DNA of 64,000 bases from Reyranella massiliensis 521. Lineage in GTDB: Bacteria; Pseudomonadota; Alphaproteobacteria; Reyranellales; Reyranellaceae. The notes under the pieces were generated by a model. The model did no database searches and was not told the origin of the DNA. It saw nothing but the letters and a program-made list of their open reading frames with translations. The stretch lies in NCBI GenBank assembly GCA_945862125.1, contig CAMAYC010000001.1, positions 43,649-107,648 on the forward strand. Reading direction: 5' to 3'. Shown here piece by piece: positions 56,504 to 64,000 of the stretch (positions are counted from its first letter, which is position 1; the number at the start of each line of letters is the position of its first letter). Made by a program: the position numbers and the translations under genes.

Positions 56504-57385
56504 ATGTTCGAACTTCTCGGCATCCCGCCGCAGGCATTGTTCGGCCAGCTCCTGCTCGGCCTCATCAACGGCGCCTTCTACGCAATGCTGAGCCTCGGCC
56601 TCGCCGTGATCTTCGGTATGCTGAACGTCATCAACTTCACGCACGGCGCGCAGTACATGATGGGCGCCTTCGCCGCCTGGCTGATGCTGACCCAGCTCGA
56701 CATTCCGTTCTGGGCGGCGCTGGTGCTGGCGCCTCTGATCGTCGGACTGTTCGGCATCGTGCTGGAAAAAGTGTTGCTGAAACGCATCTACCATCTCGAT
56801 CATCTCTACGGCTTTCTGCTCACGTTCGGCCTCGCCCTCATCATCGAGGGCCTGTTCCAGTGGAAGTGGGGATCGTCCGGCGCGCCCTATCCCAGCCCGA
56901 TCCCCGGGGGCACCAATCTCGGCTTCATGTTCCTGCCGACCTATCGCGGCTTCGTCGTGGTGGCTGCCCTCGTGATCTGCCTCCTCACCTGGTATGGCAT
57001 CGAACGCACCAAGTTCGGCGCCTACCTGCGCGCCGCGACCGAGAATCCGACGCTGGTACGTGCCTTCGGAATCAACGTGCCGCGCCTGATTACCCTCACC
57101 TACGGGCTGGGCGTCGGGCTGGCGGCACTTGCCGGCGTGCTGGCGGCGCCGATCCAGCAGGTCTCGGCGCTGATGGGCGTCAACCTGGTGCTCGTCGTGT
57201 TTGCCGTCGTGGTCATCGGCGGGATGGGATCGATCATGGGATCGATCGTCACCGGCTTCGGTCTCGGCCTGGTCGAGGGCCTGACCAAGGTGTTCTATCC
57301 GCCGGCCTCCAACACGGTAATCTTCGTCGTCATGGCGATCGTCCTGCTGGTCAAGCCAGCCGGCCTGTTCGGGCAGACCAAATGA
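56504..57385 (+). CDS. livH: branched-chain amino-acid ABC transporter permease (LivH-like)
   Basis: LLLGLINGAFYAMLSLGLAVIFGMLNVINFTHGAQYMMGAF. Confidence 0.95.
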   Translation: MFELLGIPPQALFGQLLLGLINGAFYAMLSLGLAVIFGMLNVINFTHGAQYMMGAFAAWLMLTQLDIPFWAALVLAPLIVGLFGIVLEKVLLKRIYHLDHLYGFLLTFGLALIIEGLFQWKWGSSGAPYPSPIPGGTNLGFMFLPTYRGFVVVAALVICLLTWYGIERTKFGAYLRAATENPTLVRAFGINVPRLITLTYGLGVGLAALAGVLAAPIQQVSALMGVNLVLVVFAVVVIGGMGSIMGSIVTGFGLGLVEGLTKVFYPPASNTVIFVVMAIVLLVKPAGLFGQTK

Positions 57386-58314
57386 CCACGCAGAGAACGG
57401 TCGCCCTCGTCCTTCTCGCGGCGGCGCTGGTGGCGCCGTGGTTCGCCTATCCGGTGTTCCTGATGACGGCGCTCTGCTTCGCGCTGTTCGCCTGCGCCTT
57501 CAATCTGCTGCTGGGCTATGTCGGCCTGATGAGCTTCGGCCACGCCATGTTCTTCGGCATGGCGGGCTATTTCTACGGCCACGTCGTGAAGGCGTGGAAC
57601 ATGCCGCCGGAACTCGGCCTGCTGGCCGGCGTCGCAGGTGCGGCTGCCCTCGGCGTGGTCACCGGGGCGCTGGCGATCCGCCGCCAGGGCATCTACTTCG
57701 CCATGATCACGTTGGCCTTTGCGCAGATGGTCTACTTCTTCTGCATCCAGGCGCCGTTTACCCACGGTGAGGACGGGTTGCAGGGCATTCCTCGCAAGGC
57801 GCTGCTGGGCGGGCTGATCCCGACCAAGGACGACCGGGTTCTCTACTACGTGGTGCTGGCTATCTTCCTGTTCGGCTACGCCGCCATCTATCGTTTCATC
57901 CATTCGCCGTTCGGCCAGGTGCTGAAAGCGATCCGCGACAACGAACAGCGGGCGGTGTCGCTGGGCTACGAGGCCGACCGCTACAAGCTGCTGGCCTTCG
58001 TTCTATCGGCCGCGCTGGCCGGGCTTGCCGGCGCCACCAAGGCGATGGTGCTGCAGTTCGCGACCTTGACCGACGTCAGCGCCGCGATGTCGGGCGAAGT
58101 CGTGCTGATGGCGCTCGTCGGCGGACTTGGCACGATCATCGGTCCGGTTGTTGGCGCCTTCATCATCATCACCATGCAGAACTACCTGGCCGCTACCGGC
58201 GAATTCGTGCTGGTGATCCAGGGGGTGATCTTCGTCGTCATCGTCATGGCCTTCCGCAAGGGCCTGGTGGGCGAACTCACCGACTGGTGGAAGTCCCGCC
58301 GCCCGACCGGCTGA
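57382..58314 (+). CDS. livM: branched-chain amino-acid ABC transporter permease (LivM-like)
   Basis: CFALFACAFNLLLGYVGLMSFGHAMFFGMAGYFYGH; GGLGTIIGPVVGAF; ATGA overlap with livH. Confidence 0.95.
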   Translation: MTTQRTVALVLLAAALVAPWFAYPVFLMTALCFALFACAFNLLLGYVGLMSFGHAMFFGMAGYFYGHVVKAWNMPPELGLLAGVAGAAALGVVTGALAIRRQGIYFAMITLAFAQMVYFFCIQAPFTHGEDGLQGIPRKALLGGLIPTKDDRVLYYVVLAIFLFGYAAIYRFIHSPFGQVLKAIRDNEQRAVSLGYEADRYKLLAFVLSAALAGLAGATKAMVLQFATLTDVSAAMSGEVVLMALVGGLGTIIGPVVGAFIIITMQNYLAATGEFVLVIQGVIFVVIVMAFRKGLVGELTDWWKSRRPTG

Positions 58315-58317
58315 AGC

Positions 58318-59424
58318 ATGATGAGCGCGTGCAGGCGCTGGATCTGGCGGCTGGCACCGCTGCTCGGCCTCGCGGCGGCGCTCGGCGTGTCGGCGATTGC
58401 CGATGCGAATGCGCTGCCGCCGGCGCTTCGCGCGATGGTATCGGTGCTGGAGCTCGTCGTGTTGATGGCCGTGGTGTTCGCCTCAGTCCATCACGCCGAT
58501 GTCATTGCCCACCGCACGGGAGAGCCCTACGGCACGCTGGTGCTGACCGTGGCCGTCACCGTGATCGAAGTGGCGCTGATCCTGTCGATCATGCTGGCGG
58601 GCGAGGGTAGGGCGGCGCTGGCGCGCGAGACGGTGTTCTCGGTGATCATGGTGGTATGCAACGGCATGGTCGGGCTCTGCCTGATCGTGGGCGGCTTGCG
58701 CTACGGCGAGCAGGGCTTTCGGGTGACCGGCGCCAGCGCTTATCTCGTCGTGCTGATGCCGCTGACGGCCCTGACGCTCATCCTGCCAACCTACACCACC
58801 AGCGCGGCCGGGCCGTTCTACTCGCCGGTCCAGCTGGGCTTCGTCAGCGCCGTGACGCTCGTGCTCTACGGCGTGTTCCTCTACGTCCAGACCGTGCGTC
58901 ACCGCGACTATTTCCTCTCGGATCCCGGTGGTGCGCCCGCCGGCGAGGTCCCGCCCGGCGGACCGACTCCGCGCCAGTTCTGGGAGAGCGTCGCTCTGCT
59001 GGCGGTCGCGCTCGTGGCCGTGGTGTTGCTGGCCAAGCACTTCGCCGGATCGATCGAGGCCTTTGTCGCTGTGGTGGGCGCGCCTGTCGACGCTGTCGGT
59101 CTGCTGGTGGCGCTGCTCGTGCTGCTGCCCGAGACGCTGGCGGCGTTGCGCGCGGCTCGGAACAACCAGTTGCAGAAGAGCCTCAATCTGGCGCTGGGTT
59201 CCTCGCTCGCCACCATCGGGCTCACCATCCCGGCGGTGAGTATCCTGGCGATGATCCTGAACCAGCCGCTGGAGCTCGGCGTCGGCCCGCACGACATCCT
59301 GCTCCTGGCACTCACCTTCGGCGTCAGCCTCGTGACTTTTGGCGGCGGCCGCACCAACATTCTGCCGGGCTTCGTGCATCTCGTGATCTTCGCGACCTTC
59401 GTCTTCCTGATTTTCGTCCCGTGA
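58318..59424 (+). CDS. calcium:proton antiporter (ChaA-like)
   Basis: VASVHHADVIAHRTGEPYGTLVLTVAVTVIEVALILSIML; LVALLVLLPETLAALRAARNNQLQKSLNLALGSSLATIGLTIP. Confidence 0.93.
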   Translation: MMSACRRWIWRLAPLLGLAAALGVSAIADANALPPALRAMVSVLELVVLMAVVFASVHHADVIAHRTGEPYGTLVLTVAVTVIEVALILSIMLAGEGRAALARETVFSVIMVVCNGMVGLCLIVGGLRYGEQGFRVTGASAYLVVLMPLTALTLILPTYTTSAAGPFYSPVQLGFVSAVTLVLYGVFLYVQTVRHRDYFLSDPGGAPAGEVPPGGPTPRQFWESVALLAVALVAVVLLAKHFAGSIEAFVAVVGAPVDAVGLLVALLVLLPETLAALRAARNNQLQKSLNLALGSSLATIGLTIPAVSILAMILNQPLELGVGPHDILLLALTFGVSLVTFGGGRTNILPGFVHLVIFATFVFLIFVP

Positions 59425-59502
59425 GGCTGCCTGGGCCGATGCCCTTGCCTGCCGCCGGCATTCGGGCGAAGAACGAGTGAACCAACCGGGGAAATGCCTG
59501 CC

Positions 59503-60237
59503 ATGACCGAGCCAAGCGACGACCAGCTCTTCAGCGAACTGCGCAAGATCGACACACCCACGATCACCAACGTGGTGGCGACCTATCCGAAGAATCCGCT
59601 GTGCCTCGGGCTCTACAATCCCTGGACCGAAAACTGGTATACGGACACCTCGATCCGCTGCATCTATCCCGAGATGGGCGCGATCGTAGGCCATGCCGTG
59701 ACTTGCGTGTATGGTCTGCCCGACCCGAACTATGCCGGCCGGCTGTCCTTCATGGACGTGGTCGATGCGCTCGACGCGATGAAGAAGCCGACGATCCTCG
59801 TGATTCAGCAGAAGTGGCCGCCGGAGCTGATGAACAAGGCGGGCCTTGCCGGCGAGATGATGATCAGCTCCATGATGGCGGTGGGCTGCGTCGGCATGCT
59901 GTCCAACGGTCCGTCGCGCGACGTCGACGCCATCCGCAAGCTGAACTTCCAGCTCCTGCTGGGCGGCGTGACCGCCGGCCACGGCGAGATGGCGGTGCAG
60001 TCGGTCAATGTGCCGGTCTCGGTCGGCGGCATGGACGTGGCGCCGGGTGACCTGATCCACATGGACGAGAACGGCGCCGTGAAGTTTCCGGCAAAGCACG
60101 CGCCGGCGGTCCTGAAGAATGCCCGCGCCATGCTCGACGACGAGGCGGCCAGGCTGGTTCTCCTGCGCAAGGCCAAGACCGCTGCCGAGGTCCGTGCGGC
60201 CTCGTCGGGCGGCGCCTATACGCCGAAGAAGGGATAG
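59503..60237 (+). CDS. RraA family protein (ribonuclease E inhibitor / HMG aldolase-like fold)
   Basis: LRKIDTPTITNVVATYP, GMLSNGPSRDVDAIRKLNFQLL, APGDLIHMDENGAVKFP. Confidence 0.9.
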   Translation: MTEPSDDQLFSELRKIDTPTITNVVATYPKNPLCLGLYNPWTENWYTDTSIRCIYPEMGAIVGHAVTCVYGLPDPNYAGRLSFMDVVDALDAMKKPTILVIQQKWPPELMNKAGLAGEMMISSMMAVGCVGMLSNGPSRDVDAIRKLNFQLLLGGVTAGHGEMAVQSVNVPVSVGGMDVAPGDLIHMDENGAVKFPAKHAPAVLKNARAMLDDEAARLVLLRKAKTAAEVRAASSGGAYTPKKG

Positions 60238-60240
60238 TCT

Positions 60241-62379
60241 TTGGCCTCGGACAGCGAAGTTCCAGCCGATACCGCGCGCCCAGTGCGGTGGGGGCTCTCG
60301 CTTCGGCTGTTCGCGATCCTGACCTTGCTGGGGGCGATCGCCGTCCTCGTCACCGGCACCCTGGGCTATGTCCGTGCGCACGATGCGCTTGAACAGGCGA
60401 TCTACAACCAGCTCACGACGGCGCGCCAGATCAAGGCGCGCCAGGTCGAGACCTACTTCCGGACGATCCATGCCGAGCTGCGCTTGCTCGCGACTTCGAA
60501 GATGGTCGTCGAGGCGTCGCGCGAGTTTCGCGTTGCGTTCAACGAGCTCGACCGCGAGCCGTTGACCGACGACATCCGTCAAAAGGTGAGCGACTGGTAC
60601 GGCGTGCATTTCGTGCCCGAGATCAGCCGCGTCCTCGGCACGGCGCCGGTCCTTGCCGATTACCTGCCGGTCGGTTCAGGCGCCAACTATCTCCAGTACC
60701 ACTACATCGTGACGAATCCGCACGCCGAGGCGCGCCGGCGACTGGTCGACGATCCTGGCGACGGCAGTCGCTACAGCAAGTTGCACGCAATCTATCACCC
60801 GCTCATGCGCGCCGCCGCCACGACCGTCGGATTCGACGATTTCATGATTGCCGATCCGAAATCCGGCCGCCTGATCTACACCGTCGACAAGGAAGTAGAT
60901 TTCGCCACATCGACCCACGTCGGGCCTTATCGGAAGACCAGTTTGGCGGCCGCCATCGCCCGTTGTTCCGGGATGGCCGACCGATCCGCCGTATGCCTCG
61001 AGGATTTTACGCTGTATGCGCCGGCGGGCGGTGAGCCGACCGCCTTCATGGCCGCCCCTGTGATCGACGAGGGGGTGGTGATCGGCGTGCTGATCGCCCA
61101 ACTGTCGGACAACGAGATCGACAAAGTCGTGACCGGCGACAGGCGTTGGAAGCACGAAGGGTTCGGCGACACCGGCGAGGCCTACCTCGTCGGTCCAGAT
61201 CATTTGCTGCGTTCCGGCCCGCGCGCGTTCTATGAGAATCGCGAGCGCTACTTCGCCGAACTGAAGGCCATCGGTACGCCCGAGGCGGAGATAGAGGCCA
61301 TCCGCCGCTTCGACACGCCGATCCTGATCCAGCACATCGACACCAAGGCAAGCCAGTCCGCGCTGGCCGGCGCCGAAGGCATCGGCGAGATCATCGGTTA
61401 TCGCGGCATCCCGACGCTGGCGTCATGGGGGCCGCTCTCCATCGCCGGTGTCAAGTGGGCGCTTATCGCCAAGATCGACAGCGCCGAAGCCTTCGCGCCG
61501 ATCTACAAGCTGCGGCAGGACCTGGTGATCGTGGGCGGGCTCGCGCTGATGGTGGTGGTCCTGACCGGAGGATGGCTGTCGCGCGCCCTGCTCGGGCCGT
61601 TGCGCGAGCTTACCGCTGGCGTGAAGCGCTTCGCCGCCGGCGATTACGGCGCCAAGGTGGCTGTCCGGACCCACGACGAGATCGGCCAGCTCTGCTTTGC
61701 CTTCAACGGCATGGTCGATGAGCTGCGCGAGAAGAACCTCATGATCGAGGGCAAGAACCGCGAGAACGAGGAGCTGCTGTTGAACGTCCTGCCGGCGCCG
61801 ATCGCAAACCGGCTGCGCGGCGGCGAGCAGGGCATCGCCGACGGTTTCGCCGAGGTCACGGTCGCCTTTGCCGATCTGGTGGGCTTCACGGCGCTGTCCT
61901 CGGAGATGCCCCCGCAGGAAGTCGTGACGCTGCTCAACGGTCTGTTCACACGCTTTGATGTCGCGGCCCAGGAGCTGGGCATCGAGAAGATCAAGACCGT
62001 GGGCGACGCCTATATGGCGGTCTGCGGCCTGCCCGTGCCCGTCGCCAATCACGCGGAGCGCATGGTGCGTATGGCGATCCGCATGGTCCACATCACGCGC
62101 GAACATGCTCTGGAGCACCAGGTATCAATGAAGCTGCGCGTCGGCATCAACAGCGGCCCGGTGGTGGCCGGCGTCATCGGCAAGAGCAAGTACATCTACG
62201 ACCTGTGGGGAGATACGGTAAATCTTGCCAGTCGCATGGAATCGGGTGGTATTCCCGACTCCATACAGGTCACTCGCCCGGTCTATGAGAAGTTGCAGGG
62301 TCTGTTCGCCTTCGAGCCGCGTGGCGCCATTGAGGTCAAGGGCAAGGGCAACGTCGAAGCGTGGCTCCTGAGGCTGTAG
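60241..62379 (+). CDS. adenylate/guanylate cyclase with N-terminal TM-flanked sensor domain and HAMP
   Basis: TTG start; HAMP-like LLGPLRELTAGVKRFAAGDYGAKVAVRTHDEIGQLCFAFNGMVDELREKN; class III cyclase VTVAFADLVGFTALSSEM...KTVGDAYMAVCGLP...GINSGPVVAGVIGKSKYIYDLWGDTVNLASRMES. Confidence 0.94.
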   Translation: MASDSEVPADTARPVRWGLSLRLFAILTLLGAIAVLVTGTLGYVRAHDALEQAIYNQLTTARQIKARQVETYFRTIHAELRLLATSKMVVEASREFRVAFNELDREPLTDDIRQKVSDWYGVHFVPEISRVLGTAPVLADYLPVGSGANYLQYHYIVTNPHAEARRRLVDDPGDGSRYSKLHAIYHPLMRAAATTVGFDDFMIADPKSGRLIYTVDKEVDFATSTHVGPYRKTSLAAAIARCSGMADRSAVCLEDFTLYAPAGGEPTAFMAAPVIDEGVVIGVLIAQLSDNEIDKVVTGDRRWKHEGFGDTGEAYLVGPDHLLRSGPRAFYENRERYFAELKAIGTPEAEIEAIRRFDTPILIQHIDTKASQSALAGAEGIGEIIGYRGIPTLASWGPLSIAGVKWALIAKIDSAEAFAPIYKLRQDLVIVGGLALMVVVLTGGWLSRALLGPLRELTAGVKRFAAGDYGAKVAVRTHDEIGQLCFAFNGMVDELREKNLMIEGKNRENEELLLNVLPAPIANRLRGGEQGIADGFAEVTVAFADLVGFTALSSEMPPQEVVTLLNGLFTRFDVAAQELGIEKIKTVGDAYMAVCGLPVPVANHAERMVRMAIRMVHITREHALEHQVSMKLRVGINSGPVVAGVIGKSKYIYDLWGDTVNLASRMESGGIPDSIQVTRPVYEKLQGLFAFEPRGAIEVKGKGNVEAWLLRL

Positions 62380-62403
62380 GATTCATCCTGAAGCAGGGGC
62401 CTT

Positions 62404-62640
62404 GTGGTCGAGCGCTCGCGCACTGTAGATGAGGCAACTAGCGCATCCGGGAGTTCATTCGTGCCGAACGAGTCCGCCAAAATCGATCTTGCGAATCTCA
62501 TGATCAGGAAAGCTGGCCTGATCCGCACCGTGCGGGACGAATTGGCCAAGCAGGGCGTGGTCTATTGGGCTGGCCTCACCGAGATTCTCGATGCCATCGA
62601 ACGGGCGCGCGGCGAGGAGTCCGGCGAGCAAGCCCGATGA
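62404..62640 (+). CDS. small hypothetical protein
   Basis: 78-aa ORF, stop overlaps start of next gene (ATGA). Confidence 0.5.
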   Translation: MVERSRTVDEATSASGSSFVPNESAKIDLANLMIRKAGLIRTVRDELAKQGVVYWAGLTEILDAIERARGEESGEQAR

Positions 62641-63014
62641 CGCTCGGGGGGCTCACGCTCATCTACCTGGCCTGCGGTGCGGCGACCCTGCCACTCAGCA
62701 TCGTGGTACTTCGGTTCATCGTGTCGCTGTCGGCGCCGAATGGCGAGGCGCGCGAGATCGATCGCGTGTTCGATCGCGCCATCGACGTGTCGGTCTTCCT
62801 CTGGATCGTGGGCGGCCTGGTCTTCTATTTCTGCGCGGCGCATATCGAGCGCCGGAAGCCCTGCGGCGAGCAGCGCACCAATCAACTGACCGCTGACTGT
62901 CGGCGGCAGCTCGGGGCATTCAATATCAGGGGCGACGCAGAAGATCGCATTGAGCAGCTCGTCGCGCGCGCGATGCTTCAGGCTAGTTCGACGCCTCGCC
63001 GCGAGCCAGCCTGA
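62637..63014 (+). CDS. hypothetical membrane protein
   Basis: MTLGGLTLIYLACGAATLPLSIVVLRFIVSLSAPNGEAREIDRVFDRAIDVSVFLWIVGGLVFYFCAAHIERRKP; two hydrophobic segments. Confidence 0.55.
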   Translation: MTLGGLTLIYLACGAATLPLSIVVLRFIVSLSAPNGEAREIDRVFDRAIDVSVFLWIVGGLVFYFCAAHIERRKPCGEQRTNQLTADCRRQLGAFNIRGDAEDRIEQLVARAMLQASSTPRREPA

Positions 63015-63348
63015 CATAGCGCAAGGCCCTGGCGTCGTTGTCCGCCATGATCGCCGCTGTCACCTGTGGGTCCTGGTAGGGGTTGGTGACGGCAATGAGC
63101 TGGTTGGTCTCGGGCATGCACGACAGGGAAACAGCCCTGGCAACGCTGGCAACATCCGGCTCGCCGGTTGTCGGAGCGGCATTCTTCGTAAAGCAAGCGT
63201 CTCGCGCGTCGTACGCCCGCTCGACCTTGGTAACCTCCCTGGGGTGGCTGTAGCCGCCGGCCTTGAACAGCGCCGGGCTGTTGCAGGCACCCAGCGTCAG
63301 CGCCAGGAGCACCAGGCCGGCTCGGGTCGGATGATGCAGGGTTATCAA
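62983..63348 (-). CDS. hypothetical lipoprotein (paralog A)
   Basis: Lipobox LTLGACNS; YDARDACFTKNAAP; RAVSLSCMPETNQLIAVTNPYQDPQVTAAIMADNDARALRYVR. Confidence 0.7.
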   Translation of the reverse strand: MITLHHPTRAGLVLLALTLGACNSPALFKAGGYSHPREVTKVERAYDARDACFTKNAAPTTGEPDVASVARAVSLSCMPETNQLIAVTNPYQDPQVTAAIMADNDARALRYVRLARGEASN

Positions 63349-63716
63349 CGCGGTGCCCTCATGATGTACAGCATTGCCCGCCGGTCCGTGTCGTTGCGGA
63401 TCGCCAGGGCGACTTGCGGGTCGCGGTCGGGATTGCTCGCGACGATGAGCCGGTCGGTCTCGGGCGCACAGGCCAAGGCAACGGCCTTGGCGATGCTGGC
63501 AATGTCCGAATTGCTGGTGTCCGAGGGGACGGCATTCTTGGCGAGACAGGCGTCCCTGGCCTCGTAAAGGCGCTTGATGCGGTTGACCGTCATCGGACTG
63601 CTGTATTCGTTGCTTTCGAAAATGACGTCACGGCTGCAAGCCCCCAGGGAGAGCGCGAGGACGGCCACGGCGGCTCGCGGCAACGATCTCAGAGACTTCA
63701 TCAGTAGAGTGCTCAC
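63345..63716 (-). CDS. hypothetical lipoprotein (paralog B)
   Basis: Lipobox LSLGACSR; YEARDACLAKNAVP; KAVALACAPETDRLIVASNPDRDPQVALAIRNDTDRRAMLYIMR. Confidence 0.7.
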   Translation of the reverse strand: MSTLLMKSLRSLPRAAVAVLALSLGACSRDVIFESNEYSSPMTVNRIKRLYEARDACLAKNAVPSDTSNSDIASIAKAVALACAPETDRLIVASNPDRDPQVALAIRNDTDRRAMLYIMRAPR

Positions 63717-63746
63717 GCTCGTCCTGGGACCAGGTCACGGAAAACT

Positions 63747-63793
63747 TGGCGGACCCGGCGAGATTCGAACTCACGACCTCTGCCTTCGGAGGG
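63747..63793 (-). tRNA. truncated tRNA-Arg(CCG) 3' half (fragment, not a complete gene)
   Basis: CCCTCCGAAGGCAGAGGTCGTGAGTTCGAATCTCGCCGGGTCCGCCA: anticodon loop CTCCGAA, variable loop, complete T-arm (GTGAG TTCGAAT CTCGC), CCA end; D-arm and 5' acceptor absent. Confidence 0.75.
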
Positions 63794-63876
63794 TCTGGCT
63801 CCCGTCTCGCTAAGTCCTTGATATTGCGGCGGGATCGATAGCGCGGTTTCCGCCGCGTGGCAACAACGTGCCATCG

Positions 63877-64000
63877 TCACTGTGAGGAATCACCCGGTCC
63901 CGGCTTGGTGCCCTGGTCCGCGGTGCCGGCGTCGAGGGCGGCGATCATCATCTTCTTCATCTCGCGGAACATGTTGAGCCGGACGATCTCGTGATCGGTC
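63877..64000 (-). CDS. C-terminus of an unidentified CDS running off the window
   Basis: ...TDHEIVRLNMFREMKKMMIAALDAGTADQGTKPGPGDSSQ*. Confidence 0.5.
   Translation of the reverse strand, partial: TDHEIVRLNMFREMKKMMIAALDAGTADQGTKPGPGDSSQ

Noticed and set aside
57231-57250. Short direct repeat gggatcgatcatgggatcgatcg
   Set aside because: Lies inside the conserved livH coding region (GGMGSIMGSIV) and is explained by the protein sequence.
63574-63813. 79-aa ORF ending GEIRTHDLCLRRVWLPSR
   Set aside because: This C-terminus is the familiar artefact of translating a tRNA 3' end in antisense; it covers the tRNA-Arg remnant and overlaps a real lipoprotein gene.

Overview
High-GC (alphaproteobacterial-looking) chromosomal window with about 60 recognisable genes. 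Most are catabolic or transport genes: hydrolases, amidases, dehydrogenases, SDR and aldehyde dehydrogenases, MFS transporters, three tripartite-tricarboxylate (Bug) receptors and a complete branched-chain amino-acid ABC cluster. I saw no CRISPR array, prophage, transposase or biosynthetic cluster. The most notable observation is a gene absent from the ORF track: a 72-codon minus-strand reading frame (6810..6592) interrupted by one in-frame TGA. Reading TGA as selenocysteine gives MKVLIEYCGAUGYKPQALRVRAHLEKRGAADIELRPGKSGQFDVTVDGALKYTRSKTGRFPTDEEIEDLVPG. This is a bacterial SelW/Rdx-like selenoprotein with the CxxU redox motif, and a 6-bp perfect GC-rich hairpin sits 21 nt after the UGA, as expected for a bacterial SECIS. 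Other second-look items: a truncated tRNA-Arg(CCG) 3' fragment (possible att scar), a 29-bp-arm inverted repeat between two DJ-1/PfpI-type genes, an S9 peptidase whose conserved N-terminus precedes any ATG/GTG/TTG, an exported MsrA/MsrB pair, a possible operator upstream of a peroxiredoxin/AhpD pair, tandem paralog pairs, and a small ORF coupled to an amidase. All assignments come from reading the sequence and from memory of protein families; no searches were run.
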